Source of the DNA: Streptococcus sp.
Lineage (GTDB): Bacteria > Bacillota > Bacilli > Lactobacillales > Streptococcaceae
DNA: 18,231 bases
Assembly (NCBI RefSeq): GCF_030825805.1
Contig: NZ_JAPJPF010000040.1
Span: forward strand, 1-18,231
Direction: 5' to 3'
This document shows, piece by piece, positions 7,825 to 15,382 of the stretch. Positions within the stretch are counted from its first letter, which is position 1. Every line of letters starts with the position of its first letter. Made by a program: the position numbers and the translations under genes. The notes below the pieces were generated by a model. That model did no database searches. It was not told the origin of the DNA and was given only the letters and a program-made list of their open reading frames with translations.

Positions 7825-8829
7825 ATGAAAAACAAACGTGTATTGGGAATGATTGGTGCTTTGCTAGCTATTATTTTAGTAGCAGTAGTCTATCCAATGT
7901 TAAACAATAAAAATGAAGCTAATAAAGCAGATGGAACTAAAAAGGTAAAAGTCGGTGTCTTGCAGTTGGTCAGCCACCCATCGCTAGACGAAATCTACAA
8001 GGGGATTCAAGATGGCTTGGCTGAAGAAGGCTATGACAAGGACAAGATTGAGATTGAATTCCTCAATGCAGAAGGGGACCAAAACAAGGTTGCTACCATG
8101 AGTAAGCAATTGGTCCAAAACAACAACGACGTTTTGATCGGAATCGCAACCCCATCTGCTCAAGGTTTGGCTAGTGCAACCAAGGACAAACCAATCGTCA
8201 TGGGTGCTATCACAGACCCAGTCGGCGCTAACTTGGTCAAAGATTTGAAAAAACCAGGTGGCAATATCACAGGAGTATCTGACCACAACCCAACGGAACA
8301 ACAGTTGAAATTGATCAAAGAGTTGACTCCAAACGTGAAAACAATCGGTGTCCTTTACTCAACCAGTGAAGATAATTCTAAAACGCAAGTAGAAGAATTT
8401 ACAAAATTGGCTGAAAAAGCAGGCTACAAGGTGGTTCCTTATTCAGTCCCTTCTACAAATGAAATTGCTTCAACGGTTTCTGTCATGACTGGTAAAGTGG
8501 ATGCTATCTGGGTTCCAATTGACAACACCATCGCTTCAGCCTTCTCAACGGTAGTCGAAGCAAACAAAACAGCTAAAAAACCAATCTTCCCAAGTGCGAC
8601 AGCCATGGTCGAAGCTGGTGGTTTAGGCTCAGTCGTTGTCGATCAACACGATCTTGGAGTGGCAACTGGTAAAATGGCTGCGAAAATCTTGAAAGGTCAA
8701 AAACCAGGTGATACACCAGTCGAAATCTTCACAGATGGTAAATCTGTCATCAACAAAAAAGTGGCAGAAGAATTAGGCATTACCATTCCAGAATCTGTCT
8801 TGAAAGAAGCTGGACAAGTCATCGAATAA
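7825..8829 (+). CDS. trpX: ABC transporter substrate-binding protein, tryptophan type (TrpX)
   Basis: A 334-residue extracellular binding protein of the ABC_sub_bind family (PF04392), of the TrpX type predicted for aromatic amino acid uptake in streptococci. It has a basic N-terminus and one hydrophobic segment (about residues 6-25). No Cys lipobox is present, so it is probably tethered by this segment rather than lipidated. The mature part has the two-lobe pattern (VKVGVLQLVSHPSLDEIYKG, VLIGIATPSAQGLA, VDAIWVPIDNTIASAF). Start: ATG at 7825 after GAGGT seven bases upstream. The Trp T-box upstream supports tryptophan as ligand. The permease and ATPase genes that normally follow are absent here; the next gene is unrelated. 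It would need partners elsewhere or be non-functional for uptake. Confidence 0.9.
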   Translation: MKNKRVLGMIGALLAIILVAVVYPMLNNKNEANKADGTKKVKVGVLQLVSHPSLDEIYKGIQDGLAEEGYDKDKIEIEFLNAEGDQNKVATMSKQLVQNNNDVLIGIATPSAQGLASATKDKPIVMGAITDPVGANLVKDLKKPGGNITGVSDHNPTEQQLKLIKELTPNVKTIGVLYSTSEDNSKTQVEEFTKLAEKAGYKVVPYSVPSTNEIASTVSVMTGKVDAIWVPIDNTIASAFSTVVEANKTAKKPIFPSATAMVEAGGLGSVVVDQHDLGVATGKMAAKILKGQKPGDTPVEIFTDGKSVINKKVAEELGITIPESVLKEAGQVIE

Positions 8830-8872
8830 AAACAAACGGATAACAAGAACGGCAGAGGAATTTGGCTTTGGC

Positions 8873-8892
8873 AGGTCTTTAAATCCTGACCT
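8873..8892 (+). terminator. Weak hairpin after trpX
   Basis: AGGTC (8873-8877) pairs with GACCT (8888-8892) over a 10-base loop, followed by TT then A-rich sequence. It is at best a weak terminator, so the following small gene may be cotranscribed with trpX. Confidence 0.25.
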
Positions 8893-8952
8893 TTAAAAAT
8901 GTTCACCAGTGCCCAGGACCAGCTTATTTTACTCTTGGTAGAGGAGAAAGAA

Positions 8953-9372
8953 TTGAAAATCAAAATAACAGATCTTCATCCGACCCAACTATATTTATCA
9001 GAAAAGAAGTTACATGATATCCAGATGCTTGATCAATCGGCGGAAATCATCAATGTGGATCCAATTAGTATTCTTGCGTTTGGAAATTGCTTCTTGATTA
9101 CAAACGGGCATCACAGGGCTTATCAGTCTTTATTGGCAGGTCGGGATACGATTTCTGCTGAGTTTGATAAAGATGGTGGTGATGAAATTTATCATCTCTA
9201 TGCGCAAGCTTGTGAGGAAAGAAAGATATCCTCTGTTTTGGATTTAAAACATCGTATCTTACCTCAAGATGAGTATGAAGCAAAATGGTATAACTGGTGT
9301 GATGGTTTTAACCAAGCAGCAACTCTTCTATTGAAAAGGAAAGCAGATGAAACAGACAAGGCAAATAAATAA
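8953..9372 (+). CDS. 139-residue ParB/sulfiredoxin-fold-like protein, function unknown
   Basis: A small soluble protein starting MKIKITDLHPTQLYLSEKKL. The centre reads ILAFGNCFLITNGHHRAYQS, with the N-G-H-H-R-A motif seen in ParB-N/sulfiredoxin-like folds, where the polar loop binds a nucleotide. The family call is from this motif and its setting (a short N-terminal strand giving a target position, then the motif, then a helical tail). It is far shorter than chromosomal ParB and has no HTH part, so segregation is unlikely. A longer frame starts at ATG 8899, but GAGGAG (8941-8946) sits six bases before a TTG at 8953, which is chosen. Being downstream of trpX it may share the T-box transcript. 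Function not assigned. Confidence 0.75.
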   Translation: MKIKITDLHPTQLYLSEKKLHDIQMLDQSAEIINVDPISILAFGNCFLITNGHHRAYQSLLAGRDTISAEFDKDGGDEIYHLYAQACEERKISSVLDLKHRILPQDEYEAKWYNWCDGFNQAATLLLKRKADETDKANK

Positions 9373-9390
9373 TGCCCTGGGTCTTGTTTC
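9349..9390 (+). terminator. Possible terminator overlapping the end of the ParB-like gene
   Basis: GAAACAGAC..GGC near 9351-9363 can pair, with bulges, with GCCC..GTCTTGTTTC at 9374-9390, followed by a T-rich stretch. The hairpin would include the last codons and stop of the gene. The imperfect stem makes this uncertain. Confidence 0.4.
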
Positions 9391-9419
9391 TTTGTCTATT
9401 GAAATTAGTCTCATCTAAC

Positions 9420-9448
9420 TTGTTTTTTAACTAAAAATCTGCTAAACT
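9420..9448 (+). promoter_or_regulatory. Promoter of the pheS-GNAT-pheT operon
   Basis: TTGTTT (9420-9425), a 17-base spacer and TAAACT (9443-9448) with the extended TGC. Transcription should start near 9455, just before the T-box leader. Confidence 0.65.
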
Positions 9449-9454
9449 AGATAG

Positions 9455-9653
9455 TAATTGAATAGAAATCTGCAAGACTAGTACCTCAAGGGAAGTGCAA
9501 CAGGGAGAAGAGCCGTGACTGAAAGCTCTTTGCATGAAAGCTGAGTGAATTCACTTGCGCAAGGATTTAGAAATTAAGGTCTGAGTTTCAGATAAAAAAC
9601 GGATGGTACCGCGTGTCAACGCTCCGAATATGGATGTGGCGCGTGGTTTTTTC
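9455..9653 (+). promoter_or_regulatory. T-box riboswitch, phenylalanine specifier
   Basis: Leader of the Phe-tRNA synthetase operon, read when tRNA-Phe is uncharged. The stem I tip is AGAGC / GCUCU (9509-9513, 9525-9529) around an 11-base loop. The proposed specifier is UUC (9550-9552) followed by A, at the same distance from the stem I tip as in the Trp leader. The antiterminator is perfect: CGGA-[UGGUACC]-GCG-(6)-CGC-UCCG (9600-9626). Its UGGU bulge complements ACCA, as expected for A73 of tRNA-Phe. The terminator pairs CCGCGTGTCA.. (from 9609) with ..TGGCGCGTGG (to 9646) before six Ts. The leader is compact compared with the Trp one. Confidence 0.92.
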
Positions 9654-9685
9654 TATGTCTGAGTGAGGACCATGATGGAGGAAAT

Positions 9686-10732
9686 ATGTCAACGATTGAA
9701 GAACAACTAAAAGCGCTTCGAGAAGAAACGCTGGCAGCCTTGAAGCAGATCTCTGCTGAAAATAAAAAAGAGATGCAAGAGCTACGCGTCTCTGTCCTTG
9801 GGAAGAAAGGCTCTCTAACCGAGATCCTCAAAGGGATGAAAGATGTCTCTGCTGAGATGCGTCCGGTCATCGGGAAACACGTTAATGAAGCCCGTGATGT
9901 TTTGACGGCTGCCTTTGAAGAAACAGCTAAGCTCTTGGAAGAAAAGAAAGTCCAAGCCAAATTAGCTAGTGAGAGTATCGATGTGACCCTTCCGGGACGT
10001 CCAGTCGCAGTTGGTCATCGCCATGTCTTGACCCAAACCAGTGAAGAAATCGAAGATATCTTTATCGGGATGGGCTACCAAGTTGTAGATGGCTTTGAAG
10101 TCGAAAAAGACTACTACAACTTTGAACGCATGAACTTGCCAAAGGATCACCCAGCTCGTGATATGCAGGATACCTTCTATATCACAGAAGAAATCTTGCT
10201 TCGGACCCACACATCACCAGTTCAGGCGCGTGCAATGGATGCGCATGACTTTAGCAAGGGACCTTTGAAAATGATTTCTCCAGGCCGTGTTTTCCGTCGG
10301 GATACAGATGATGCGACCCACAGCCACCAGTTCCATCAGATCGAAGGCTTGGTTGTTGGGAAGAACATTTCTATGGCGGACCTTCAAGGAACGCTTCAGT
10401 TGATCGTGCAAAAGATGTTTGGTGCAGAACGTCAAATCCGTCTGCGTCCTTCTTACTTCCCATTCACCGAGCCATCCGTTGAGGTCGATGTATCTTGCTT
10501 CAAATGTGGTGGAGCGGGATGTAATGTATGTAAGAAGACAGGTTGGATCGAAATCATGGGGGCCGGTATGGTTCACCCACGCGTGCTCGAGATGAGTGGC
10601 ATTGATTCGACAGTCTATTCAGGATTCGCCTTTGGACTTGGTCAGGAGCGTGTAGCCATGCTTCGTTATGGAATCAATGATATCCGTGGCTTTTATCAAG
10701 GAGATGTTCGCTTCTCAGAACAGTTTAAATAA
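9686..10732 (+). CDS. pheS: Phenylalanine-tRNA ligase alpha subunit
   Basis: The catalytic alpha subunit of the alpha2-beta2 class II synthetase that charges tRNA-Phe in the cytoplasm. Length 348 residues is normal. The N-terminal coiled-coil arm (about 1-85) binds tRNA. Class II motif 2 is [20 protein letters not shown] and motif 3 is [11 protein letters not shown]. The Cys-rich insertion [17 protein letters not shown] is common in Gram-positive PheS. GGAGG (9678-9682) gives a clear start at ATG 9686. It is the first gene after the Phe T-box; the GNAT gene begins two bases after its stop, and pheT follows that. Confidence 0.97.
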   Translation: MSTIEEQLKALREETLAALKQISAENKKEMQELRVSVLGKKGSLTEILKGMKDVSAEMRPVIGKHVNEARDVLTAAFEETAKLLEEKKVQAKLASESIDVTLPGRPVAVGHRHVLTQTSEEIEDIFIGMGYQVVDGFEVEKDYYNFERMNLPKDHPARDMQDTFYITEEILLRTHTSPVQARAMDAHDFSKGPLKMISPGRVFRRDTDDATHSHQFHQIEGLVVGKNISMADLQGTLQLIVQKMFGAERQIRLRPSYFPFTEPSVEVDVSCFKCGGAGCNVCKKTGWIEIMGAGMVHPRVLEMSGIDSTVYSGFAFGLGQERVAMLRYGINDIRGFYQGDVRFSEQFK

Positions 10733-10734
10733 TC

Positions 10735-11250
10735 ATGTTAGTTAGAGTAAAAATCGATCAATTACAGACCTTACGTGACCTAGAGGTGGAAACCTATCGG
10801 GAGACCTTTGGTCCCTATATTGTTGAGGAAGACTTGGAAGAGTACTTCTCTACCGTGCTCTCTTTGGAGCAAATCGAGAAGGATCTGCTAGATCCAGAAT
10901 CTGAAATCTATTTTGTCCTCAATGAAGAACAAGAAATCTGTGGTTTTCTCAAGATCAATTGGGGGCAAGCACAGACGGAGCCAGTAGAGATGGACAAGTC
11001 CTTTGAGATCCAACGGATCTATGTCAAAAAGGAATTTCATGGGGCTGGTTTTGGCAAGGAAATGTTTATCTTTGCGCTGGATCAAGCCAAGAGCCGGGGC
11101 TTTGAGTGGGCCTGGCTAGGTGTCTGGGAACGCAACTTTAAGGCGCAAGATTTTTACTATCGCTTTGGTTTTGAACGATTTAGTGAACACCAGTATGTTA
11201 CCGGAGATACCGTGGATACAGACTGGTTGTTGAGAAAGAAATTGATCTAG
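10735..11250 (+). CDS. GNAT family N-acetyltransferase between pheS and pheT
   Basis: A 171-residue protein of the GNAT fold (PF00583) that would transfer an acetyl group from acetyl-CoA; the acceptor is unknown. Motif A is IYVKKEFHGAGFGKEM (about 95-110), where the Gly-x-Gly loop contacts the CoA pyrophosphate. WLGVWERNFKAQDFYYRFGF is the usual motif B, close to the PaiA-like group. No Shine-Dalgarno precedes the ATG, which lies two bases after the pheS stop, so translation probably depends on coupling with pheS. The same gene order is known in pneumococcus. Being under the Phe T-box, its product would rise on phenylalanine starvation; a link to aminoacyl-tRNA or amino acid chemistry is speculation. 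Confidence 0.9.
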   Translation: MLVRVKIDQLQTLRDLEVETYRETFGPYIVEEDLEEYFSTVLSLEQIEKDLLDPESEIYFVLNEEQEICGFLKINWGQAQTEPVEMDKSFEIQRIYVKKEFHGAGFGKEMFIFALDQAKSRGFEWAWLGVWERNFKAQDFYYRFGFERFSEHQYVTGDTVDTDWLLRKKLI

Positions 11251-11398
11251 AATGGACAAGAAGTCTCAGAATTGGAAGCTTCCATTCTAGAGAAGGGGAG
11301 GTTATTAGACCTTCCTAAGCTAGCCTCGAGCTGGAAAACACAAAATGAAAGGATCAAAACGAGGGTGGATGGAGATCTAGGAAAGATATCTAGATTTC
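11247..11398 (+). other. Hairpin-rich intercistronic spacer between the GNAT gene and pheT
   Basis: Three stem-loops occur in series. CTAGAATGGA / TCCATTCTAG (11247-11256, 11281-11290) is a perfect 10-bp stem that includes the GNAT stop codon. GGGGAGGT / ACCTTCCT (11295-11302, 11309-11316) is 8 bp with G-U pairs. GAGATCTAG / CTAGATTTC (11372-11380, 11390-11398) is 9 bp with one G-U. CCTCG / CGAGG (11324-11328, 11360-11364) may add a fourth. None has a T run, so they are not typical terminators. They may protect or process the mRNA or control pheT translation. Confidence 0.6.
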
Positions 11399-11422
11399 TG
11401 CTTAGCCCTTGGTATCTTACAT

Positions 11423-13828
11423 ATGTTAGTTAGTTATAAATGGTTAAAAGAATTGGTGGACATTGATGTGCCATCACAAGAGTTGGCTGAAAAAATGTCA
11501 ACCACAGGGATTGAAGTAGAAGGTGTCGAATCACCAGCTGCTGGCCTCTCAAAAATTGTCGTCGGAGAAGTCTTGTCTTGCGAAGATGTGCCAGAAACTC
11601 ATCTTCATGTTTGCCAAGTCAATGTGGGCGAAGAAGAAGCTCGTCAAATCGTCTGTGGAGCACCAAATGTGCGTGCAGGAATCAAGGTTATGGTGGCTCT
11701 TCCAGGTGCTCGCATCGCGGATAACTACAAGATTAAAAAAGGGAAAATCCGTGGCTTAGAGTCACTAGGGATGATCTGTTCACTTGGTGAATTGGGCATT
11801 TCTGATTCCGTTGTACCTAAGGAATTTGCAGATGGCATCCAAATCTTGCCGGATGATGCAGTACCAGGTGAGGAAGTATTCTCTTACCTAGACTTGGATG
11901 ATGAAATCATCGAACTTTCCATCACGCCTAACCGTGCAGACGCTCTTTCTATGCGTGGGGTAGCGCACGAAGTAGCAGCGATTTATGACAAGGCAGTCAA
12001 TTTCAAAGACTTTGCTTTGACTGAAACAGACCAAGCTGCAGCAGACGCTCTTTCTGTCAGCATTGACACAGACAAGGCGCCATACTATGCTGCTCGTATC
12101 TTGGACAATGTGACCATCGCACCAAGTCCACAATGGTTGCAAAACCTCCTCATGAATGAAGGTATTCGTCCGATCAACAATGTCGTTGACGTGACCAACT
12201 ATATCCTACTCTACTTTGGTCAGCCTATGCATGCCTTTGACTTGGATACCTTTGAAGGAAACGAGATCCGTGTCCGTGAAGCGCGTGCGGGTGAAAAATT
12301 GGTGACCTTGGACGGGGAAGAGCGTGAGTTGGAGACGAATGACCTAGTCATTACTGTGGCTGACAAGCCAGTAGCCCTTGCCGGTGTTATGGGTGGTCAG
12401 GCTACAGAAATTTCTGAAAAGTCTAGTCGTGTCGTCCTTGAAGCCGCTGTCTTCAATGGCAAATCTATCCGCAAGACCAGCGGTCGTCTCAACCTTCGTT
12501 CTGAATCATCTTCTCGTTTTGAAAAAGGCATCAACGTGGCAACTGTCAATGAAGCCCTTGATGCGGCAGCAAGCATGATAGCAGAGCTTGCAGGTGCAAC
12601 CGTGCGTAAGGGCATCGTTTCAGCAGGTGAATTGGATACTTCAGATGTAGAAGTATCTTCCACTCTTGCTGACGTCAACCGTGTCCTTGGTACAGAGCTT
12701 TCCTACGCAGATATTGAAGATGTCTTCCGTCGCCTTGGTTTTGGCCTTTCTGGAAATGCTGATTCCTTTACTGTGAGTGTTCCACGTCGCCGTTGGGACA
12801 TCACTATTGAAGCTGATCTTTTTGAAGAAATCGCACGTATCTATGGTTATGACCGCTTGCCAACCAGTCTTCCAAAAGACGATGGGACAGCAGGTGAGTT
12901 GACTGCGACTCAAAAATTGCGTCGTCAGGTTCGGACGATTGCTGAAGGGGCAGGCTTGACTGAAATCATTACCTACGCTCTGACAACTCCTGAAAAAGCC
13001 GTTGAATTTACGACTGCACCAAGCAACCTAACAGAACTTATGTGGCCAATGACTGTGGACCGTTCAGTTCTCCGTCAAAATATGGTTTCTGGTATCCTTG
13101 ATACAGTTGCCTACAACGTAGCGCGTAAGAACAAAGACTTGGCTCTTTATGAGATTGGAAAAGTCTTCGAGCAAACAGGTAATCCAAAAGAAGACTTGCC
13201 AAATGAAATCAACAGCTTTGCCTTTGCTTTGACTGGCTTAGTTGCTGAAAAAGACTTCCAGACTCCAGCTGTTCCAGTTGATTTCTTCTATGCTAAGGGA
13301 ATCTTGGAAGCCCTCTTTGCTCGCTTGGGTCTTGAAGTGACTTATACAGCAACCTCTGAAATCGCTAGCCTCCATCCAGGACGTACAGCCTTGATTTCAC
13401 TCGGGGATCAAGTTCTTGGTTTCCTCGGTCAAGTACACCCTGTGACGGCTAAGGCTTATGATATTCCAGAAACTTATGTAGCCGAGCTTAACCTTTCAGC
13501 TATCGAAGCAGCCCTTCAACCAGCTGCTCCATTTGTGGAAATTACGAAGTTCCCAGCAGTCAGCCGTGATATCGCCCTTCTCCTCAAAGAAGAAGTGACT
13601 CACCAAGAAGTGGTCGATGCCATCCAAGCTGCAGGCGTGAAACGTTTGACAGACATCAAACTCTTTGACGTTTTCTCAGGTGAAAAACTGGGTATCGGAA
13701 TGAAATCTATGGCATACAGCTTGACCTTCCAAAATCCAGAAGATAGCTTGACCGACGAAGAAGTCGCTCGCTATATGGAAAAAATCCAAGCATCACTCGA
13801 AGAAAAAGTAGACGCAGAAGTGCGATAA
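11423..13828 (+). CDS. pheT: Phenylalanine-tRNA ligase beta subunit
   Basis: The beta subunit of the alpha2-beta2 enzyme, 801 residues, the normal size. Domain order fits PheT: an N-terminal segment [19 protein letters not shown], a tRNA-binding OB fold (about 40-150, with [20 protein letters not shown]), the B3/B4 editing domain that removes mischarged Tyr (about 215-385), B5 (about 410-480, with [20 protein letters not shown]), a catalytic-like core, and the C-terminal FDX-ACB anticodon-binding domain (about 705-800, [16 protein letters not shown]). The ATG at 11423 gives the conserved N-terminus, but no Shine-Dalgarno is visible before it. It is separated from the GNAT gene by 172 structured bases, so its translation control is unclear. 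A strong terminator follows. Confidence 0.97.
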   Translation: MLVSYKWLKELVDIDVPSQELAEKMSTTGIEVEGVESPAAGLSKIVVGEVLSCEDVPETHLHVCQVNVGEEEARQIVCGAPNVRAGIKVMVALPGARIADNYKIKKGKIRGLESLGMICSLGELGISDSVVPKEFADGIQILPDDAVPGEEVFSYLDLDDEIIELSITPNRADALSMRGVAHEVAAIYDKAVNFKDFALTETDQAAADALSVSIDTDKAPYYAARILDNVTIAPSPQWLQNLLMNEGIRPINNVVDVTNYILLYFGQPMHAFDLDTFEGNEIRVREARAGEKLVTLDGEERELETNDLVITVADKPVALAGVMGGQATEISEKSSRVVLEAAVFNGKSIRKTSGRLNLRSESSSRFEKGINVATVNEALDAAASMIAELAGATVRKGIVSAGELDTSDVEVSSTLADVNRVLGTELSYADIEDVFRRLGFGLSGNADSFTVSVPRRRWDITIEADLFEEIARIYGYDRLPTSLPKDDGTAGELTATQKLRRQVRTIAEGAGLTEIITYALTTPEKAVEFTTAPSNLTELMWPMTVDRSVLRQNMVSGILDTVAYNVARKNKDLALYEIGKVFEQTGNPKEDLPNEINSFAFALTGLVAEKDFQTPAVPVDFFYAKGILEALFARLGLEVTYTATSEIASLHPGRTALISLGDQVLGFLGQVHPVTAKAYDIPETYVAELNLSAIEAALQPAAPFVEITKFPAVSRDIALLLKEEVTHQEVVDAIQAAGVKRLTDIKLFDVFSGEKLGIGMKSMAYSLTFQNPEDSLTDEEVARYMEKIQASLEEKVDAEVR

Positions 13829-13842
13829 ATCGTAAAAACATG

Positions 13843-13874
13843 AAACAGTTGAGAAATTCTCAACTGTTTTTTTT
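13843..13874 (+). terminator. Terminator of the pheS-GNAT-pheT operon
   Basis: A perfect 12-bp stem (13843-13854 with 13858-13869, core ACAGTTGAGA) with a 3-base loop runs into a T tract of eight or more. Confidence 0.93.
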
Positions 13875-13950
13875 CTTACAGGATTTGCAAGTTATAGGCC
13901 TTGAAACCCTATAAAAATAAAGAAATTCCTTTAAGTACTCAAAATATCCA

Positions 13951-14014
13951 TGTCAACCATCCTTCTATTTTTGACAAATATTTTTATTTTTTTGACAAAT
14001 ACACTTGTCAAAAA
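13951..14014. promoter_or_regulatory. Candidate operator: 10-bp dyad with phased upstream half-sites
   Basis: TTTTTGACAA (13989-13998) and TTGTCAAAAA (14005-14014) are perfect inverted arms with a six-base spacer. The 13-base string TTTTTGACAAATA occurs at 13968 and again at 13989, exactly 21 bases apart (two helical turns). A further TGTCAA half-site lies at 13951-13956, 20 bases upstream of the first TTGACA. The right arm contains the -35 hexamer of the downstream promoter, the classic layout for repression. The obvious ligand is the XRE protein encoded at 14386-14595, which would make the operon autoregulated. This is inference from position and symmetry. Confidence 0.65.
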
Positions 14015-14033
14015 GAAAAAGAAGTGTTACAAT
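14005..14033 (+). promoter_or_regulatory. Promoter of the XRE/ABC exporter operon
   Basis: TTGTCA (14005-14010), a 17-base spacer and TACAAT (14028-14033) with the extended TGT, 30 bases before the ATG of the first gene. The -35 lies inside the operator dyad. Confidence 0.8.
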
Positions 14034-14063
14034 GATTTTAGTTGAAAGAAGGGGAGGTTTCTT

Positions 14064-14372
14064 ATGGGAGCCATATGGATTCTTTTTATCCCTTTTCTGA
14101 TTATGGTTTATGCGAGCTCAGAAAAGAAGAATAAAAGGTTGAACAAACGCATTAGACGATTAGAAAAACAAGTGAAAGGAAATCAAGACATGTCTAGAAT
14201 TTTAGAAGAATTGAAAGGCCAAACGGCCACTGTTTTAGTGAGTGGTGTTGGATTCGAGTATGAAATTTTGGATATCGACGAAGATTGGGTCAAACTGACT
14301 CGTGTGAATCATAAACAACAGAGGGAAACCAAATTAGTCCGCATCGAAGATATTCAAGGTATTCAACTATAA
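14064..14372 (+). CDS. Small membrane-anchored protein with coiled coil and a beta-rich tail
   Basis: I do not recognise a named family. The 102 residues have one N-terminal membrane segment (about 3-18, IWILFIPFLIMVYA) and a basic coiled-coil stretch (EKKNKRLNKRIRRLEKQVKG). A C-terminal half follows (about 45-102) with alternating strands ending EDIQGIQL. This tail resembles small Sm/SH3-like barrels in pattern only. GGGAGG five to six bases before the ATG sets the start. It is first in the operon; the XRE gene starts 13 bases later. Its anchored, cytoplasm-facing layout would suit a sensor or partner for the regulator or exporter, but that is inferred only from position. Confidence 0.82.
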   Translation: MGAIWILFIPFLIMVYASSEKKNKRLNKRIRRLEKQVKGNQDMSRILEELKGQTATVLVSGVGFEYEILDIDEDWVKLTRVNHKQQRETKLVRIEDIQGIQL

Positions 14373-14385
14373 GGGGGCGAAAGCC

Positions 14386-14595
14386 ATGATCTTAAAAAAT
14401 CGACTGAAAGAGCTGAGGGCGCGTGATGGCCTCAACCAATCCGAGCTAGCCAAGCTAGCAGGAGTCTCGCGCCAGTCCATCAGTCTCTTGGAGCGGGGGG
14501 AATACACCCCCTCGGTTATTATTGCCATCACCATCGCCCAGATTTTCAAGGAACCGGTGGAGAATGTCTTTAGTCTAGTAGAGGGAGAGGAATAA
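14386..14595 (+). CDS. Small XRE-family transcriptional regulator
   Basis: A 69-residue DNA-binding protein consisting almost only of a Cro/CI helix-turn-helix domain (HTH_3). The helices run through NQSELAKLAGVSRQSISLLE, with the typical R-G-E-Y-x-P-S turn after the recognition helix and IAQIFKEPVENVFSL closing the five-helix domain. No sensor domain is present, so activity may depend on a protein partner such as the neighbouring membrane proteins. AAGGGGG precedes the ATG. It lies second in the operon and two bases before the GTG of the DUF3169-type gene. Small XRE proteins of this type commonly sit beside membrane proteins and ABC-2 exporters and repress their own operons. The dyad at 13989-14014 is its likely site. 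Confidence 0.92.
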   Translation: MILKNRLKELRARDGLNQSELAKLAGVSRQSISLLERGEYTPSVIIAITIAQIFKEPVENVFSLVEGEE

Positions 14596-14597
14596 AA

Positions 14598-15371
14598 GTG
14601 AAAAAGAAGTTAAAAGAAAGGTCAGCCCGTTTTCGTTTTTGGAGAAACATGGCCATGGTCCTATCAGGATTAATCATTGGTTTTTTGACAGGTTATTTTG
14701 GTTCAGACCATCCTATTGAATTCCAAAAGCTATTTGATCGAGATATGATCTATATAGGGTCAATCATTTTATATCTGGTGGTTTTCGGGATTGCGTCTAC
14801 CTACCTCATCTCATCGCGCCAGTCTTATCAGATGATGGAGGAGGCAGAAGATGAAGACGAAGCCTACCGTTATGAAAGCCAAACGAGAAGAATCTATGAC
14901 TTGGCTACGATGTTCAAAGGCGTCATGATTGTTCCCTATCTATTAGTGATTTTCTTCTCTTGCCAAAAACTAGTCTATGAAGAAAAACTAACAGGTGCTT
15001 TTGGGAAATACACCATCCCGCTTATTTTTCTTGCTTTGTTCCTTCTTACTTTTGGGCTAGAACATCAGTTTCGAAAAACCTTCAAACAGATTTATGGAAA
15101 AGCAATCCCACGCAATGCTAGTGGGGCAGAAGTCCGTGAACTAATAATGAGCATGATAGATGAGGCAGAGAAACAAATTTGCTACGAGGAGAATTACGAT
15201 ATTGTCTTCAAGTTAAGCAATTATGTCTTACCGATTTCCTTAATGGCGATATTCTTAGTTGGCATTGCTTTCCAGGCAGATATCTTGTTAGCATTAGTAG
15301 TTGTATCACTAATTTATGTCTATATCTTGGTCTCTCAATACAAGATTACCAAACGTTATTATAAAGAGTAA
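14598..15371 (+). CDS. DUF3169-like multipass membrane protein
   Basis: A 257-residue integral membrane protein resembling DUF3169 in size, layout and gene context. Hydrophobic segments lie at about 18-35, 50-70, 106-124, 134-152, 208-225 and 228-247, giving about six spans. An acidic cytoplasmic loop (MMEEAEDEDEAYRYESQTRR, about 78-97) follows the second span, and another charged loop (about 155-205) precedes the last pair. No catalytic motif is visible. Start: GTG at 14598 with GAGAGG upstream inside the end of the XRE gene; the two genes are two bases apart. Proteins of this type are repeatedly found next to small XRE regulators, which suggests they control the regulator or sense an envelope signal, but the role is unproven. 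Confidence 0.82.
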   Translation: MKKKLKERSARFRFWRNMAMVLSGLIIGFLTGYFGSDHPIEFQKLFDRDMIYIGSIILYLVVFGIASTYLISSRQSYQMMEEAEDEDEAYRYESQTRRIYDLATMFKGVMIVPYLLVIFFSCQKLVYEEKLTGAFGKYTIPLIFLALFLLTFGLEHQFRKTFKQIYGKAIPRNASGAEVRELIMSMIDEAEKQICYEENYDIVFKLSNYVLPISLMAIFLVGIAFQADILLALVVVSLIYVYILVSQYKITKRYYKE

Positions 15372-15382
15372 AGGAGTCATTC

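Noticed and set aside
9686..9960. Antisense open frame over the start of pheS
   Set aside because: It has no ribosome site and overlaps the conserved N-terminal arm of PheS.
10735..11422. GNAT block between pheS and pheT as a recent mobile insertion
   Set aside because: The same gene order is known in other streptococci and no transposase or terminal repeats are present, so any insertion is old.
12397..12913. Minus-strand and alternate-frame open frames inside pheT
   Set aside because: They are shadows of a highly conserved gene with strong codon bias and have no start signals.
13968..14014. TTGACAAAT repeats as a CRISPR array or mobile-element end
   Set aside because: Only two direct copies and one inverted arm exist, with no spacers or neighbouring cas or transposase genes; they fit an operator.
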